A DNA stretch of 59,895 bases from assembly GCF_000414115.1 (NCBI RefSeq), contig NZ_AOPZ01000478.1, positions 1-59,895 of the forward strand, given 5' to 3'. Position 1 is the stretch's first letter; each line of letters begins with the position of its first letter. Shown here piece by piece: positions 1 to 9,724 of this stretch. A program made the position numbers and the translations under genes. This DNA is from Streptomyces aurantiacus JA 4570. GTDB lineage: Bacteria > Actinomycetota > Actinomycetes > Streptomycetales > Streptomycetaceae. Under the pieces are notes generated by a model that ran no database searches, was not told where the DNA came from, and saw nothing but the letters and a program-made list of their open reading frames with translations.

Positions 1-1270
1 GGAGCCTCCCGGCAGGGCCCGCCCACCCGCCACCAACCCCCCGGACCCCGACAAAGGCGCACCGCCAGAACACCACCCCCGCAAGCACGCAGAGCGTGAA
101 CGCGTCCTTGAAGGCCCGCTGAGGCAGCGCCTCCACCCCCACCCACACAAACCCCGGCACCTGCGGCACCAGCGCCACCCAGAACCACACCCCCCGCACC
201 ACGGACCCCGCCCCCAGCCCCCCGGCCAGCAGCAGCGGCAGCACGACCAGCAGATAGTGGTCGTACGAAGGCCGGGACACCAGGAACGCGGCCAGCATCA
301 ACGCGGCCGCGGTCTCGACGACCTGCCCCGCCTCGGCCCCCCGAGCCCCCGCCCAAGGCCCAGGGGCCAGCCACCGCCGCCAGGCGCACCAAACCCCCAC
401 CACGGCCCCCACCCCGGAAACCAGCGACGCCGCCACGGCAGGCACCCCGAGCCGCGGCAGCACAGCCGCAGGCGACGCCTCGTACAGCCGCACGAACCGA
501 TCCTCCCCCCGCAGCAGAAACGGCAGCGTCCGCGTGAAGAACGCCCCGGGATCCGGCAGCACCAGCGCGGCGAGCACCGACACCACCACCGGCACAAGCA
601 CCGCCACCCCCAGCGCCCGCCACTGCCGCGCGAACACGAACAGCAGCAGCACCGGCACGAGCAGCGGCTTGACCGCGACCGCCGCCCCGATCACCGCCCC
701 TGCGACCACCCACCGCCCCCGGCAGACGCACAGCAGAGCCACCGGCAGCGCCACCGCCGAGGCCACGGTCCAGTTCCCCAGCTCCACGAGGTGGACGAAG
801 GGCGCGAACCCGAGAACGAGCCCGAGCAGCCCGAGCACCGCGAACCGGCTCCGCCGGGCCACACCGTGGATCCGCAGCGCACACGCCCACCCACAGGCCA
901 GCGCCGCCACCACCCCCACCGGCACGAGCACCCGCGCCGCCTCCGGGAACACCGCCTGCGGCACCGCCGCGAGCACCGCCCCCGGCAGATAGAGGAAGTG
1001 CCGGTCGGCGTAGGGCGACCGCCCCTCCAGCCACGCGTCGGCCGCCCGCACCACGATCGCGTTGTCCATCCCGCCGTCCGGCACCCGGTACGCGATCCGC
1101 AGCGCCGCCGCCCCGAGGACGACCCCGAGCACGGCCCACGCCTGCCACCCGGCGGGCCGCACCAGCCACCCGGCGAGACCGGAATCACCCGCACCGACCC
1201 CGGCACCGGAGCCGCCCCCCGGACCACCCTCACCAGAAACGGAAGAAAAGCCCTCTTTGCCCGATTCCAT
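1..1270 (-). CDS. Polytopic membrane protein, glycosyltransferase family 87/DUF2029-like (C-terminus off window)
   Basis: The frame is open from an ATG at 1270 to the left edge, so about 423 residues are seen and the stop is missing. After a Gly/Ser-rich cytoplasmic start (about residues 1-33) the protein has many hydrophobic segments. The first external loop carries D-N-A-I-V-V and R-S-P-Y-A-D, resembling the loop after helix 1 of actinobacterial DUF2029 polyprenyl-phosphate-mannose-dependent mannosyltransferases. Such enzymes add mannose to envelope lipids or glycans from the outer face of the membrane. The family call rests on this pattern and topology only; the specific substrate cannot be told. 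It is divergent from the exported protein at 1345, with about 75 bases between them for both promoters. Confidence 0.7.
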   Translation of the reverse strand, partial: MESGKEGFSSVSGEGGPGGGSGAGVGAGDSGLAGWLVRPAGWQAWAVLGVVLGAAALRIAYRVPDGGMDNAIVVRAADAWLEGRSPYADRHFLYLPGAVLAAVPQAVFPEAARVLVPVGVVAALACGWACALRIHGVARRSRFAVLGLLGLVLGFAPFVHLVELGNWTVASAVALPVALLCVCRGRWVVAGAVIGAAVAVKPLLVPVLLLFVFARQWRALGVAVLVPVVVSVLAALVLPDPGAFFTRTLPFLLRGEDRFVRLYEASPAAVLPRLGVPAVAASLVSGVGAVVGVWCAWRRWLAPGPWAGARGAEAGQVVETAAALMLAAFLVSRPSYDHYLLVVLPLLLAGGLGAGSVVRGVWFWVALVPQVPGFVWVGVEALPQRAFKDAFTLCVLAGVVFWRCAFVGVRGVGGGWAGPAGRL

Positions 1271-1344
1271 GCGGGTCAGGCTAGGCCGAGATCGCCCCAC
1301 AACCCCGGCTCAACATCCCCGCGGCCCCGTCTAAGATGCGCCCC

Positions 1345-2193
1345 ATGAGCTTTGGGCAAGGGGGACCCCAGTGGGGTCCGGGGGGCCCGCAGACCCCCGA
1401 CTGGGCGGCGCTCGCCGAAGCGTCCGAGGCACGTGCCCGCCGCCGCAGGTGGATGCTGATCGGCGGCGGCGCGCTCGCCACCATCGGCGTCGCGGCGGCC
1501 GTCGCCATCGGTGTCGTCTCCGCGAACAGCGACGACGCCTCGGCCTCCAACAAGCCCGCGAGCGAGCTGCCCACCAGCGCGGACATCCCGGGCGCCAGCA
1601 CCCCCGCCGAGCCGTCCTTCGAGGCGACCACTCCCCCGCCCCCGCCGGACCCGAAGGACTACATCTCCAGCGCCAAGAAGGACAAGGCCCCGCTCGGCCC
1701 GGAGTCCTTCTTCCCGGGCACGAAGCTGACCTCCGGGGAGCGCGTCTACAAGAAGGGCGCGACGGCCGCCACCAAGAAGTGCGCCTCCGTCGCCCAGCCG
1801 GCTCTGGCCACCATCCTGACGAAGAACAAGTGCACCGAGGTGCTGCGCGCCACCTACGCCCGCAAGGGCATCGCGGTCACCGTCGGCGTCGCCGTCTTCG
1901 ACACCGAGGCCCAGGCCACCCGGGCCAAGAAGCAGGCCGACGAGGGCCTGGTCACGTCCCTGCCCGGCAAGGGCGTGTCCCCGTTCTGCCGGACGACGGT
2001 CTGCCGCGGCACGTACAACGCGTACGGCCGCTACGCGTACTTCACGACGACCGGCTTCCTCAACGGCAAGGACGTCACCAAGAAGGACCGCGACGCGTAC
2101 GAGGTCGGCGACGACCTCGCCCGCTTCACCTTCCACCAGATCAACCGCCGCGGCGAGGCCCAGGCGTCGGCGGCGGCGAACAACCCGGAGTAG
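1345..2193 (+). CDS. Membrane-anchored exported protein of unknown function
   Basis: 282 residues. A Gly/Pro/Gln-rich N-terminus (MSFGQGGPQWGPGG) and an RRRR stretch precede one transmembrane segment at about residues 34-57. A Ser/Thr/Pro/Ala-rich linker follows, then an extracytoplasmic domain of roughly 180 residues with four cysteines that could form disulfides. The topology suggests a type II anchored envelope protein. I recognise no catalytic motif. An ATG three codons upstream (1336) is also possible; neither start has a convincing Shine-Dalgarno. It is convergent with truA, with 21 bases between the stops. Confidence 0.75.
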   Translation: MSFGQGGPQWGPGGPQTPDWAALAEASEARARRRRWMLIGGGALATIGVAAAVAIGVVSANSDDASASNKPASELPTSADIPGASTPAEPSFEATTPPPPPDPKDYISSAKKDKAPLGPESFFPGTKLTSGERVYKKGATAATKKCASVAQPALATILTKNKCTEVLRATYARKGIAVTVGVAVFDTEAQATRAKKQADEGLVTSLPGKGVSPFCRTTVCRGTYNAYGRYAYFTTTGFLNGKDVTKKDRDAYEVGDDLARFTFHQINRRGEAQASAAANNPE

Positions 2194-2214
2194 CCCCGCC
2201 CGCGGCGGACGCGC

Positions 2215-3084
2215 TCAGCAGCAGCCGGCCGCCCCGGAGGCGACCCCGGGCAGCGTCCGCTTGTTGCGCGCCTCCACGCTCCGCGCCGCGAGCAGCTCGT
2301 CGGCCGGATAGCCGACCTCCTCAAGCGTCAGCCCGTGCGGCCGCACCACATGCACGGCCGAGTCCCGTACGCCGGCGGCGAGGACCTTGCCCGGCCAGTC
2401 CGGCGGCCGGTGCCCGTCCCCGACGAACAGCATCGCCCCGACCAGCGACCGCACCATGTTGTGGCAGAAGGCGTCCGCCTTCACGGTCGCCTCGAGAATC
2501 CCGCCGGGGCGCCGCTCCCAGCGCAGTTCCTGCAGCGTACGAATGGTCGTGGCGCCCTCGCGCCGCTTGCAGTACGCGGCGAAGTCGTGCTCCCCGAGCA
2601 GTGCCTCGGCGGCGGTGTTCATGGCGTCGACGTCCAGCGTCCAGTCGTGCCACAGCACGTGCCCGCGCAGCAGCGGGTCGACGCCGCCGGGGTGGTCGGT
2701 GACGCGGTACACGTACCGCCGCCAGATCGCCGAGAACCGCGCATTGAACCCGGCGGGGGCCTCGGCCACCTTCCAGATCCGCACATCGTGGGGCAGCCGC
2801 CCGGCGAGCCGCCGCAGCAGCTTCTCCCGGTGCTCGGCCCAGACGCTCTCCGGCAGGTCGACGTGCGCGACCTGCCCGCGCGCGTGCACCCCGCTGTCGG
2901 TCCGCCCGGCCACGGTCAGCTCGTACGTCTCCCGCGACCGCGTCACCGTACGCAGCGCGTCCTCGATCTCCCCCTGGACGGTCCGCTGCCCCTCGCGCTG
3001 CTTGGCCCAGCCGGAGAAGTCCTTGCCGTCGTAGCTCAGATCGAGCCGCACCCGGACGAACCCGGGCTCCACTTCCTCACTCAC
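2215..3084 (-). CDS. truA: tRNA pseudouridine synthase A
   Basis: 289 residues. The enzyme isomerises uridines 38-40 in the anticodon arm of tRNAs to pseudouridine. The TruA signature A-G-R-T-D-S-G-V-H-A is present, with the catalytic nucleophile Asp63. The N-terminal RVRLDLSYDGKDFSGW strand matches the family, as do FNARFSA and the C-terminal F-C-H-N-M-V-R segment. Length is a little above the usual 250-270. It is the last gene of the rpoA-rplQ side of the cluster, but a hairpin at 3110-3140 separates it from rplQ, so it may depend on readthrough. Confidence 0.96.
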   Translation of the reverse strand: MSEEVEPGFVRVRLDLSYDGKDFSGWAKQREGQRTVQGEIEDALRTVTRSRETYELTVAGRTDSGVHARGQVAHVDLPESVWAEHREKLLRRLAGRLPHDVRIWKVAEAPAGFNARFSAIWRRYVYRVTDHPGGVDPLLRGHVLWHDWTLDVDAMNTAAEALLGEHDFAAYCKRREGATTIRTLQELRWERRPGGILEATVKADAFCHNMVRSLVGAMLFVGDGHRPPDWPGKVLAAGVRDSAVHVVRPHGLTLEEVGYPADELLAARSVEARNKRTLPGVASGAAGCC

Positions 3085-3109
3085 ACCGCAATCCTCTCAG
3101 GCATACGAA

Positions 3110-3140
3110 AGCGGGCCCGCCCCGAAGGGCGGACCCGCTC
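3110..3140 (-). terminator. Hairpin terminator after rplQ
   Basis: On the minus strand GAGCGGGTCCGCCC, loop TTCG, GGGCGGGCCCGCTT forms a nearly perfect stem with a stable UUCG tetraloop. Only a short T stretch follows. It sits between the rplQ stop and the truA start. Confidence 0.7.
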
Positions 3141-3156
3141 ACTGCAAGGCAGAGCC

Positions 3157-3657
3157 TCAGGCGTCCTTGGACTCCTCGGCGGAAGCCTCGTCGGACTTGG
3201 CCTCGGCCTCGACCGGCGCCTCGTCCTTCTTCAGGGCGTCTTCCTTGACGGCACGCTTCGTGGCCGCCTCGGCCTCACCGGTGGCCTGCTGGGCCACGGT
3301 CAGGGCCTCCACCAGCTCGATGACGGCCATGGGCGCGTTGTCGCCACGGCGGTTACCGATCTTGGTGATGCGGGTGTAGCCACCCGGGCGGTTCTCGTAG
3401 CGCGGGCCGATCTCGGTGAAGAGCGTGTGGACGACGCTCTTGTCCGAGATGACCTGGAGGACCTGGCGGCGGTTGTGAAGGTCGCCCTTCTTCGCCTTGG
3501 TGACCAGACGCTCCGCGTAGGGACGCAGACGACGGGCCTTGGCCTCGGTGGTGGTGATGCGGCCGTGCTCGAAGAGATCCTTGGCGAGGTTCGCCAGCAT
3601 CAGCTTCTGGTGCGCGGCACTGCCGCCCATACGGGCACCCTTGGTGGGCTTCGGCAT
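3157..3657 (-). CDS. rplQ: Large-subunit ribosomal protein L17
   Basis: 166 residues. L17 helps assemble 23S rRNA domains around the exit-tunnel side of the 50S subunit. The start MPKPTKGARMGGSAAHQKLML and the core ENRPGGYTRI-KIGNRRGDNAPMA are diagnostic. Residues from about 120 form an acidic, Ala/Glu-rich tail that is longer than in E. coli and typical of actinobacteria. It follows rpoA as in other bacteria, but after a 137-base gap that holds a dispersed repeat. Confidence 0.97.
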   Translation of the reverse strand: MPKPTKGARMGGSAAHQKLMLANLAKDLFEHGRITTTEAKARRLRPYAERLVTKAKKGDLHNRRQVLQVISDKSVVHTLFTEIGPRYENRPGGYTRITKIGNRRGDNAPMAVIELVEALTVAQQATGEAEAATKRAVKEDALKKDEAPVEAEAKSDEASAEESKDA

Positions 3658-3710
3658 GGTGTTTCTCCTAGGTGTCTGCCCCGGCCGTATCAGGTACCGG
3701 GGTCAGCGGT

Positions 3711-3769
3711 ACCCGCGCCCCGTAAGGGGCGCGGGGAACTGCGCGACCAGCCACAACGGCCCCGCAGCC
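3711..3769. repeat. Streptomyces-type dispersed intergenic repeat
   Basis: The stretch begins with the hairpin CGCGCCCC-GTAA-GGGGCGCG (3714-3733) and continues with GGGGAACTGCGCGACCAGCC and ACAACGGCCCCGCAG. I recognise this string as one that recurs in intergenic DNA of many streptomycete genomes; that recognition is from memory. It lies between rplQ and rpoA and can fold as an intercistronic hairpin. Confidence 0.65.
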
Positions 3770-3794
3770 AAAACGAACCGTCAGTCCCGAGCTC

Positions 3795-4817
3795 TTAGTA
3801 CTGCTCGGTCTCGACGAACCCGGCGTCCGCGTCATCATCGGCGCCGAAGGCGTCGGCCGCGGCGGTCGGGTCGAATCCGGGCGGGCTGTCCTTGAGGGCC
3901 AGACCCATCCCGTTCAGCTTCATCTTGACCTCGTCGATGGACTTCGCACCGAAGTTGCGAATGTCCAGGAGGTCCGCCTCGGAGCGGGCGACGAGCTCAC
4001 CCACGGAGTGGATGCCCTCACGCTTGAGGCAGTTGTACGACCGAACGGTGAGCTCCAGCTCCTCGATCGGCAGGGCGAGATCGGCGGCGAGCGCGGCGTC
4101 CGTCGGGGACGGACCCATGTCGATGCCCTCGGCGTCGATGTTGAGCTCGCGGGCCAGACCGAACAGCTCGACCAGCGTCTTACCGGCGGACGCCATGGCG
4201 TCGCGCGGCCGCATGGCCTGCTTGGTCTCGACGTCGACGATCAGCTTGTCGAAGTCGGTGCGCTGCTCGACACGCGTGGCCTCGACCTTGTACGTGACCT
4301 TCAGCACCGGCGAGTAGATGGAGTCGACCGGGATGCGGCCGATCTCCTGGCCGACCTGCTTGTTCTGCACGGCGGAGACGTAGCCGCGACCGCGCTCGAC
4401 GGTCAGCTCCATCTCCAGCTTGCCCTTGCCGTTGAGCGTGGCGAGGACGAGGTCGGGGTTGTGCACCTCGACACCGGCCGGGGGCGCGATGTCGGCGGCG
4501 GTGACCAGACCCGGGCCCTGCTTGCGCAGGTACATCACGACCGGCTCGTCGTGCTCCGAGGAGACGACCAGCTGCTTGATGTTGAGGATCAGGTCGGTGA
4601 CGTCTTCCTTGACGCCCGGCACGGTGGTGAACTCGTGCAGGACACCGTCGATCCGGATGGACGTGACGGCCGCACCCGGGATCGAGGACAGAAGAGTCCG
4701 GCGGAGGGAGTTGCCGAGGGTGTAGCCGAAGCCCGGCTCCAGCGGCTCGATGACGAACCGGGAGCGGAACTCGTCGACGACCTCTTCGGTCAACGAGGGA
4801 CGCTGAGCGATCAGCAT
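3795..4817 (-). CDS. rpoA: RNA polymerase alpha subunit
   Basis: 340 residues. Alpha dimerises to nucleate polymerase assembly and its C-terminal domain contacts UP elements and activators. The N-terminal domain (about 1-230) shows FVIEPLEPGFGYTLGNSLRRTLLSS, the dimer-interface and beta-contact motif. The C-terminal domain shows IEELELTVRSYNCLKREGI and the helix-hairpin-helix RNFGAKSIDEVKMKL. An acidic tail ending FVETEQY follows, as in streptomycetes. It is preceded by rpsK and a hairpin at 4880-4913. Confidence 0.99.
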   Translation of the reverse strand: MLIAQRPSLTEEVVDEFRSRFVIEPLEPGFGYTLGNSLRRTLLSSIPGAAVTSIRIDGVLHEFTTVPGVKEDVTDLILNIKQLVVSSEHDEPVVMYLRKQGPGLVTAADIAPPAGVEVHNPDLVLATLNGKGKLEMELTVERGRGYVSAVQNKQVGQEIGRIPVDSIYSPVLKVTYKVEATRVEQRTDFDKLIVDVETKQAMRPRDAMASAGKTLVELFGLARELNIDAEGIDMGPSPTDAALAADLALPIEELELTVRSYNCLKREGIHSVGELVARSEADLLDIRNFGAKSIDEVKMKLNGMGLALKDSPPGFDPTAAADAFGADDDADAGFVETEQY

Positions 4818-4879
4818 GAAGTGCTTCCTTCAAGTCGTGGGCACCCGCTATTTGATGCCCGACTGATACTGCAAGGGTA

Positions 4880-4913
4880 CGGGCGGCACGGCCCGAAGGA
4901 GCCGTACCGCCCG
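4880..4913 (-). terminator. Intercistronic hairpin between rpsK and rpoA
   Basis: On the minus strand CGGGCGGTACGGC pairs with GCCGTGCCGCCCG through one G-U wobble, with an 8-base loop. There is no T-tract. It may be a partial terminator or an mRNA processing structure that sets the rpoA dose. Confidence 0.55.
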
Positions 4914-4938
4914 AAAACCTCAGACAAGCAGCCGTGCG

Positions 4939-5343
4939 TCAGACGCGGCGGCGCTTGGGCGGACGGCAGCCGTTGTGCGGGGTGGGGGTGACGTCCTGGA
5001 TCGAACCGACCTCGAGGCCCGTGGCCTGGAGGGAGCGGATCGCGGTCTCACGGCCGGAGCCGGGACCCTTGACGAAGACGTCGACCTTGCGCATGCCGTG
5101 CTCCTGCGCACGACGCGCGGCCGACTCGGCGGCCATCTGCGCGGCGAAGGGGGTGGACTTGCGCGAGCCCTTGAAGCCGACGTGGCCGGCGGAGGCCCAG
5201 GAGATCACGTTGCCCGTGGGGTCCGTGATCGAGACGATCGTGTTGTTGAACGTGCTCTTGATGTGCGCGTGGCCGTGAGCGACGTTCTTCTTTTCCTTGC
5301 GGCGCACCTTCTTGGCAGCGCCCTGACGACCCTTGGGGGGCAT
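4939..5343 (-). CDS. rpsK: Small-subunit ribosomal protein S11
   Basis: 134 residues. S11 sits on the 30S platform near the Shine-Dalgarno cleft. The motifs H-I-K-S-T-F-N-N-T-I-V-S-I-T-D and GPGSGRETAIRSLQATGLEV-IQDVTPTPHNGCRPPKRRRV are full and canonical. It lies 65 bases downstream of rpsM and upstream of rpoA. Confidence 0.98.
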   Translation of the reverse strand: MPPKGRQGAAKKVRRKEKKNVAHGHAHIKSTFNNTIVSITDPTGNVISWASAGHVGFKGSRKSTPFAAQMAAESAARRAQEHGMRKVDVFVKGPGSGRETAIRSLQATGLEVGSIQDVTPTPHNGCRPPKRRRV

Positions 5344-5408
5344 CTATAACTCCTACGGGAGGTGGTCGGTCCTGCAGCGTCAGCTGTCGATAGACCGCTG
5401 AGCGAGGA

Positions 5409-5789
5409 CTACTTCTTGCCCGGCTTCTTCTTGCCGGCGATGGCGCGACGCGGGCCCTTGCGGGTGCGGGCGTTGGTGCTGGTGCGCTGACCGCGGACGG
5501 GCAGGCCACGGCGGTGACGCAGGCCCTGGTAGCAGCCGATCTCGACCTTGCGGCGGATGTCGGCCTGAATCTCGCGACGGAGGTCACCCTCGGTCTTGAT
5601 GTTCTGGTCGACGTACTCGCGGATCTTGACCAGGTCCTCTTCGGACAGGTCGCGAACGCGGGTGTTGCGGTCGACACCAGTGGCGTCCAGAGTCGCCTGG
5701 GACAGCGTCCGGCCGATGCCGAACACGTAGGTGAGGGCGACCTCGATGCGCTTGTCGCGCGGGAGGTCGACGCCTTCAACGCGTGCCAT
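5409..5789 (-). CDS. rpsM: Small-subunit ribosomal protein S13
   Basis: 126 residues. S13 is in the 30S head and forms the intersubunit bridge to L5. The start MARVEGVDLPRDKRIEVAL, the helix-two-turn-helix YVFGIGRTLSQATL, and the tail GLRHRRGLPVRGQRT-NARTRKGPRRAIAGKKK are diagnostic. A 232-base gap separates it from rpmJ; apart from a short CCCCGG/CCGGGG hairpin I see nothing definite in it. Confidence 0.98.
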   Translation of the reverse strand: MARVEGVDLPRDKRIEVALTYVFGIGRTLSQATLDATGVDRNTRVRDLSEEDLVKIREYVDQNIKTEGDLRREIQADIRRKVEIGCYQGLRHRRGLPVRGQRTSTNARTRKGPRRAIAGKKKPGKK

Positions 5790-6021
5790 TCATGGCTCCT
5801 GTTGATACTCGGAGGTCTTCAGCAGAACCGCTCCCGACCGCCGTTCCCTTTTCGCCGAGGCCGCTGGGGCAGTCACCGAAAAGAGTTGGTACGAACCGGG
5901 TCCCCGGCCTCCGACCGGGGGTGTCGCCCTCCATTACCTGCGAATGGATCTGAAGAGGGACGGGTCCTGCATATGTGCTGTTACGTGCGTCGCGCGAAAA
6001 TCTGCGAGTGCAGTACGTGCG

Positions 6022-6135
6022 TCAGCCCTGGCGCTGCTTGTGGCGCGGGTTGTCGCAAATGATCATGACCCGGCCGTGACGGCGGATCACCCTGCACTTG
6101 TCGCAGATCTTCTTGACGCTCGGCTTGACCTTCAT
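6022..6135 (-). CDS. rpmJ: Large-subunit ribosomal protein L36 (zinc-binding form)
   Basis: Only 37 residues, starting MKVKPSVKK and ending NPRHKQRQG. L36 stabilises 23S rRNA near the peptidyl-transferase region. Cys11, Cys14, Cys27 and His32 give the C+ zinc-ribbon version rather than the zinc-free paralogue induced under zinc starvation. It sits between infA and rpsM as in most actinobacteria. Confidence 0.97.
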   Translation of the reverse strand: MKVKPSVKKICDKCRVIRRHGRVMIICDNPRHKQRQG

Positions 6136-6192
6136 TGGTGAGGTTCTCCGGGTCAGTGCCATCACCCCGCCGGAGCGGGGCGCGGGCAAGAT

Positions 6193-6414
6193 CTACTTGT
6201 ACCGGTAGACGATCCGGCCACGCGTCAGGTCGTACGGAGACAGCTCCACCACGACCCGGTCGTCAGGGAGGATGCGGATGTAGTGCATGCGCATCTTGCC
6301 GCTGATGTGTGCCAGGACCTGGTGGCCGTTCTGGAGCTCCACCTTGAACATGGCGTTCGGAAGAGACTCGACGACAGTGCCTTCGATCTCGATGGCACCT
6401 TGCTTCTTGGCCAC
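6193..6414 (-). CDS. infA: Translation initiation factor IF-1
   Basis: 73 residues, the usual size. IF-1 is a single OB-fold protein that occupies the 30S A site during initiation. The sequence MAKKQGAIEIEG, LPNAMFKVEL, the ring HISGKMRMHYIRILPDD and the end RGRIVYRYK match the family throughout. It starts the infA-rpmJ-rpsM-rpsK-rpoA run; the 173 bases between map and infA probably carry its promoter, but no clear hexamers could be assigned. Confidence 0.98.
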   Translation of the reverse strand: MAKKQGAIEIEGTVVESLPNAMFKVELQNGHQVLAHISGKMRMHYIRILPDDRVVVELSPYDLTRGRIVYRYK

Positions 6415-6587
6415 GCTTCGCCCTTCGAATCGACTACCTTGATCGACTCCGCAAGCGATACGCAGACATGCGAATGCACGAGAGCCGACGCGTCAGTCTA
6501 CGTCAGTGCACTCGGAAAGACGAATCGGGTATGACTGCCCGGCTACGAAGATCCTTAAGCAAGCCGCTGGCCGAGGCCCCGCGCCCG

Positions 6588-7424
6588 TCAGCCCAGCGGA
6601 TCGGGCGCCGCCGTGATCCCGTACTCCGCCAGCTTCGCCTTGCCGCCGTCGGGAGCGGTGAGGACCAGCGGCCCCTGCTCCGTCAGGGCGACGGAGTGCT
6701 CCCAGTGCGAGGACCAGGTGCCGTCGGTCGTGATCACGGTCCAGTCGTCCTCGAGGACCTCCGTCTTCGCGGTGCCGAGGGAGACCATCGGCTCGATGGC
6801 CAGGCAGAAGCCGGGGACCAGCTTGGGGCCGCGGCCGCGGCGGCGCTCCACGTAGTTCAGCAGGTGCGGGTCCATGTGCATCTCGGTGCCGATGCCGTGG
6901 CCGCCGTAGTCCTCGATGATCCCGTACTTGCCGCGGGCCGGGCGGGGCTGGCGGCGGATGTACGTCTCGATGGCGCGGGAGATGTCGACGAGCCGGTTCC
7001 CCTGCTTCATGGCCGCGATCCCGGCCCACATCGACTCCTCGGTCACCCGGGAGAGCTCGATCAGCTCCGGAGCGTGACCACTGCCCACGAAGGCCGTGAA
7101 CGCCGCGTCACCGTGCCAGCCGTCGATGATCGCGCCGGCGTCGATGGAGATGATGTCGCCGTCCTGGAGGACGACGTCCTCGCTCGGGATGCCGTGGACG
7201 ACGACCTCGTTCTTGGAGGTGCAGATGGTCGCGGGGAAGCCGCCGTAGCCGAGGAAGTTGGGCTTGGCGTCGTGCTCGGCGAGCACCTTGCGGGCCACGT
7301 CGTCCAGGTCCTTCGTGGTGGCACCCGGCACGGCCGCCTCGCGCGTCGCCTTGTGCATGGCGGCGACGACCAGCCCCGCCGCACGCATCTTGGCGATCTG
7401 CTCGGGAGTCTTGATCTGCACCAT
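6588..7424 (-). CDS. map: Methionine aminopeptidase, type I
   Basis: 278 residues. The enzyme removes the initiator methionine from nascent proteins using two divalent metals. The family core is seen: GYGGFPATICTSKNEVVVHGIP (substrate His), D-I-I-S-I-D-A-G and G-W-H-G-D-A-A-F (metal Asp pair), GHGIG (metal His), and EPMV and W-E-H-S-V (metal Glu pair). It follows adk after a 98-base gap with a strong hairpin. Confidence 0.97.
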   Translation of the reverse strand: MVQIKTPEQIAKMRAAGLVVAAMHKATREAAVPGATTKDLDDVARKVLAEHDAKPNFLGYGGFPATICTSKNEVVVHGIPSEDVVLQDGDIISIDAGAIIDGWHGDAAFTAFVGSGHAPELIELSRVTEESMWAGIAAMKQGNRLVDISRAIETYIRRQPRPARGKYGIIEDYGGHGIGTEMHMDPHLLNYVERRRGRGPKLVPGFCLAIEPMVSLGTAKTEVLEDDWTVITTDGTWSSHWEHSVALTEQGPLVLTAPDGGKAKLAEYGITAAPDPLG

Positions 7425-7472
7425 CGGGCTTCCGCTCTCCGTCTTCCTGCAACCGTTGGGTACACAACACTA

Positions 7473-7505
7473 CGGCCGCGGCGCCCGGGACGGGCACCGC
7501 GGCCG
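7473..7505 (-). terminator. Hairpin between adk and map
   Basis: CGGCCGCGG (7473-7481) pairs with CCGCGGCCG (7497-7505), with further GC pairing inside the loop. It lacks a T-tract, so it may be a partial terminator or a processing site. Confidence 0.5.
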
Positions 7506-7522
7506 AAGCGACGTACTGATGA

Positions 7523-8175
7523 CTACTCGTCGCCCTTGAGGGCGGACATCGCGCGCTTCGTGACCTCGTCCACCTTGCCGAGCGCGGAGATCGTGACCAC
7601 CAGGCCCTGGGCCTTGTAGTAGTCGATGATCGGCTCGGTCTGCGTGTGGTAGACCTCAAGGCGCTTGCGGACGGTGTCCTCCGAGTCGTCCTCGCGCTGG
7701 TACAGCTCACCGCCGCAGGCGTCACAGACGCCGTCCGCCTTGGGCGGGCTGTACGTCACGTGGAAGACGTGGCTGGAGTCCTTGCGGCAGATGCGCCGGC
7801 CCGCGATGCGCTTGACGACCTCGTCCTCGGGGACCTCCAGGTCCAGGACGGCGTCCAGCTTCATGCCCTCGGACTTCAGCATCTCGTCGAGCGCCTCGGC
7901 CTGCGACACGTTCCGCGGGAAGCCGTCGAGCAGGAAGCCGTTCTCCGCGTCGGGCTTCTCCATCCGGTCCTTGGCCATCCCGATGGTGACCTCGTCGGGG
8001 ACCAGGTTCCCGGCGTCCATGTAGGACTTGGCCAGCTTGCCGAGCTCGGTCTGCTGGCTGATGTTGGCCCTGAAGAGGTCGCCCGTGGAGATGTGCGGGA
8101 TCGACAGGTTCTTGGCAAGGAACGCGGCCTGCGTTCCCTTGCCGGCACCGGGCGGCCCGACGAGGACGATTCGCA

Positions 8176-8176
<1 letters not shown>
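7523..8176 (-). CDS. adk: Adenylate kinase
   Basis: 217 residues. The enzyme interconverts AMP + ATP and 2 ADP. The P-loop GPPGAGKGTQA is at residues 8-18, followed by HISTGDLFR (AMP binding), GFPRN, and a long LID domain with C-R and C-D-A-C cysteines suited to a structural metal. The start is the ATG at 8176, whose A overlaps the secY stop as TGATG. The same frame stays open upstream inside secY, but that part is not family-like. Translational coupling to secY is likely. Confidence 0.98.
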
Positions 8177-9489
<1,313 letters not shown>

Positions 9490-9655
9490 GGTGCCTCCTG
9501 CGACCCCCGCGCTACTGCGTCAGAGGTGACGGTGGTGAGTCCGACGGATAAGTACGTAACAGCAAGACCGCACGTGCTGTCGCGAGGACAGACCGCGCGG
9601 AAAGTTAACAGTGCACGCCACCCTACCGGCGACTGTGCCCCCCTTGGAACGACCA

Positions 9656-9689
9656 ACCGGGGATGCCCCTTTTGTGGGGCATCCCCGGT
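9656..9689 (-). terminator. Terminator after rplO (end of spc operon)
   Basis: ACCGGGGATGCCCC and GGGGCATCCCCGGT form a perfect 14-bp stem with the loop TTTTGT. It is 35 bases past the rplO stop. This separates secY from the ribosomal genes, unlike the E. coli spc operon. Confidence 0.85.
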
Positions 9690-9724
9690 CGGGATCGCTC
9701 AAGTCATCGAGACGCCTGGGAAAT

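Noticed and set aside
257..1348. Plus-strand frame of 363 codons at the left edge
   Set aside because: The product is Pro/His/Arg/Gln-rich; the reverse strand gives a credible polytopic membrane protein through to the window edge.
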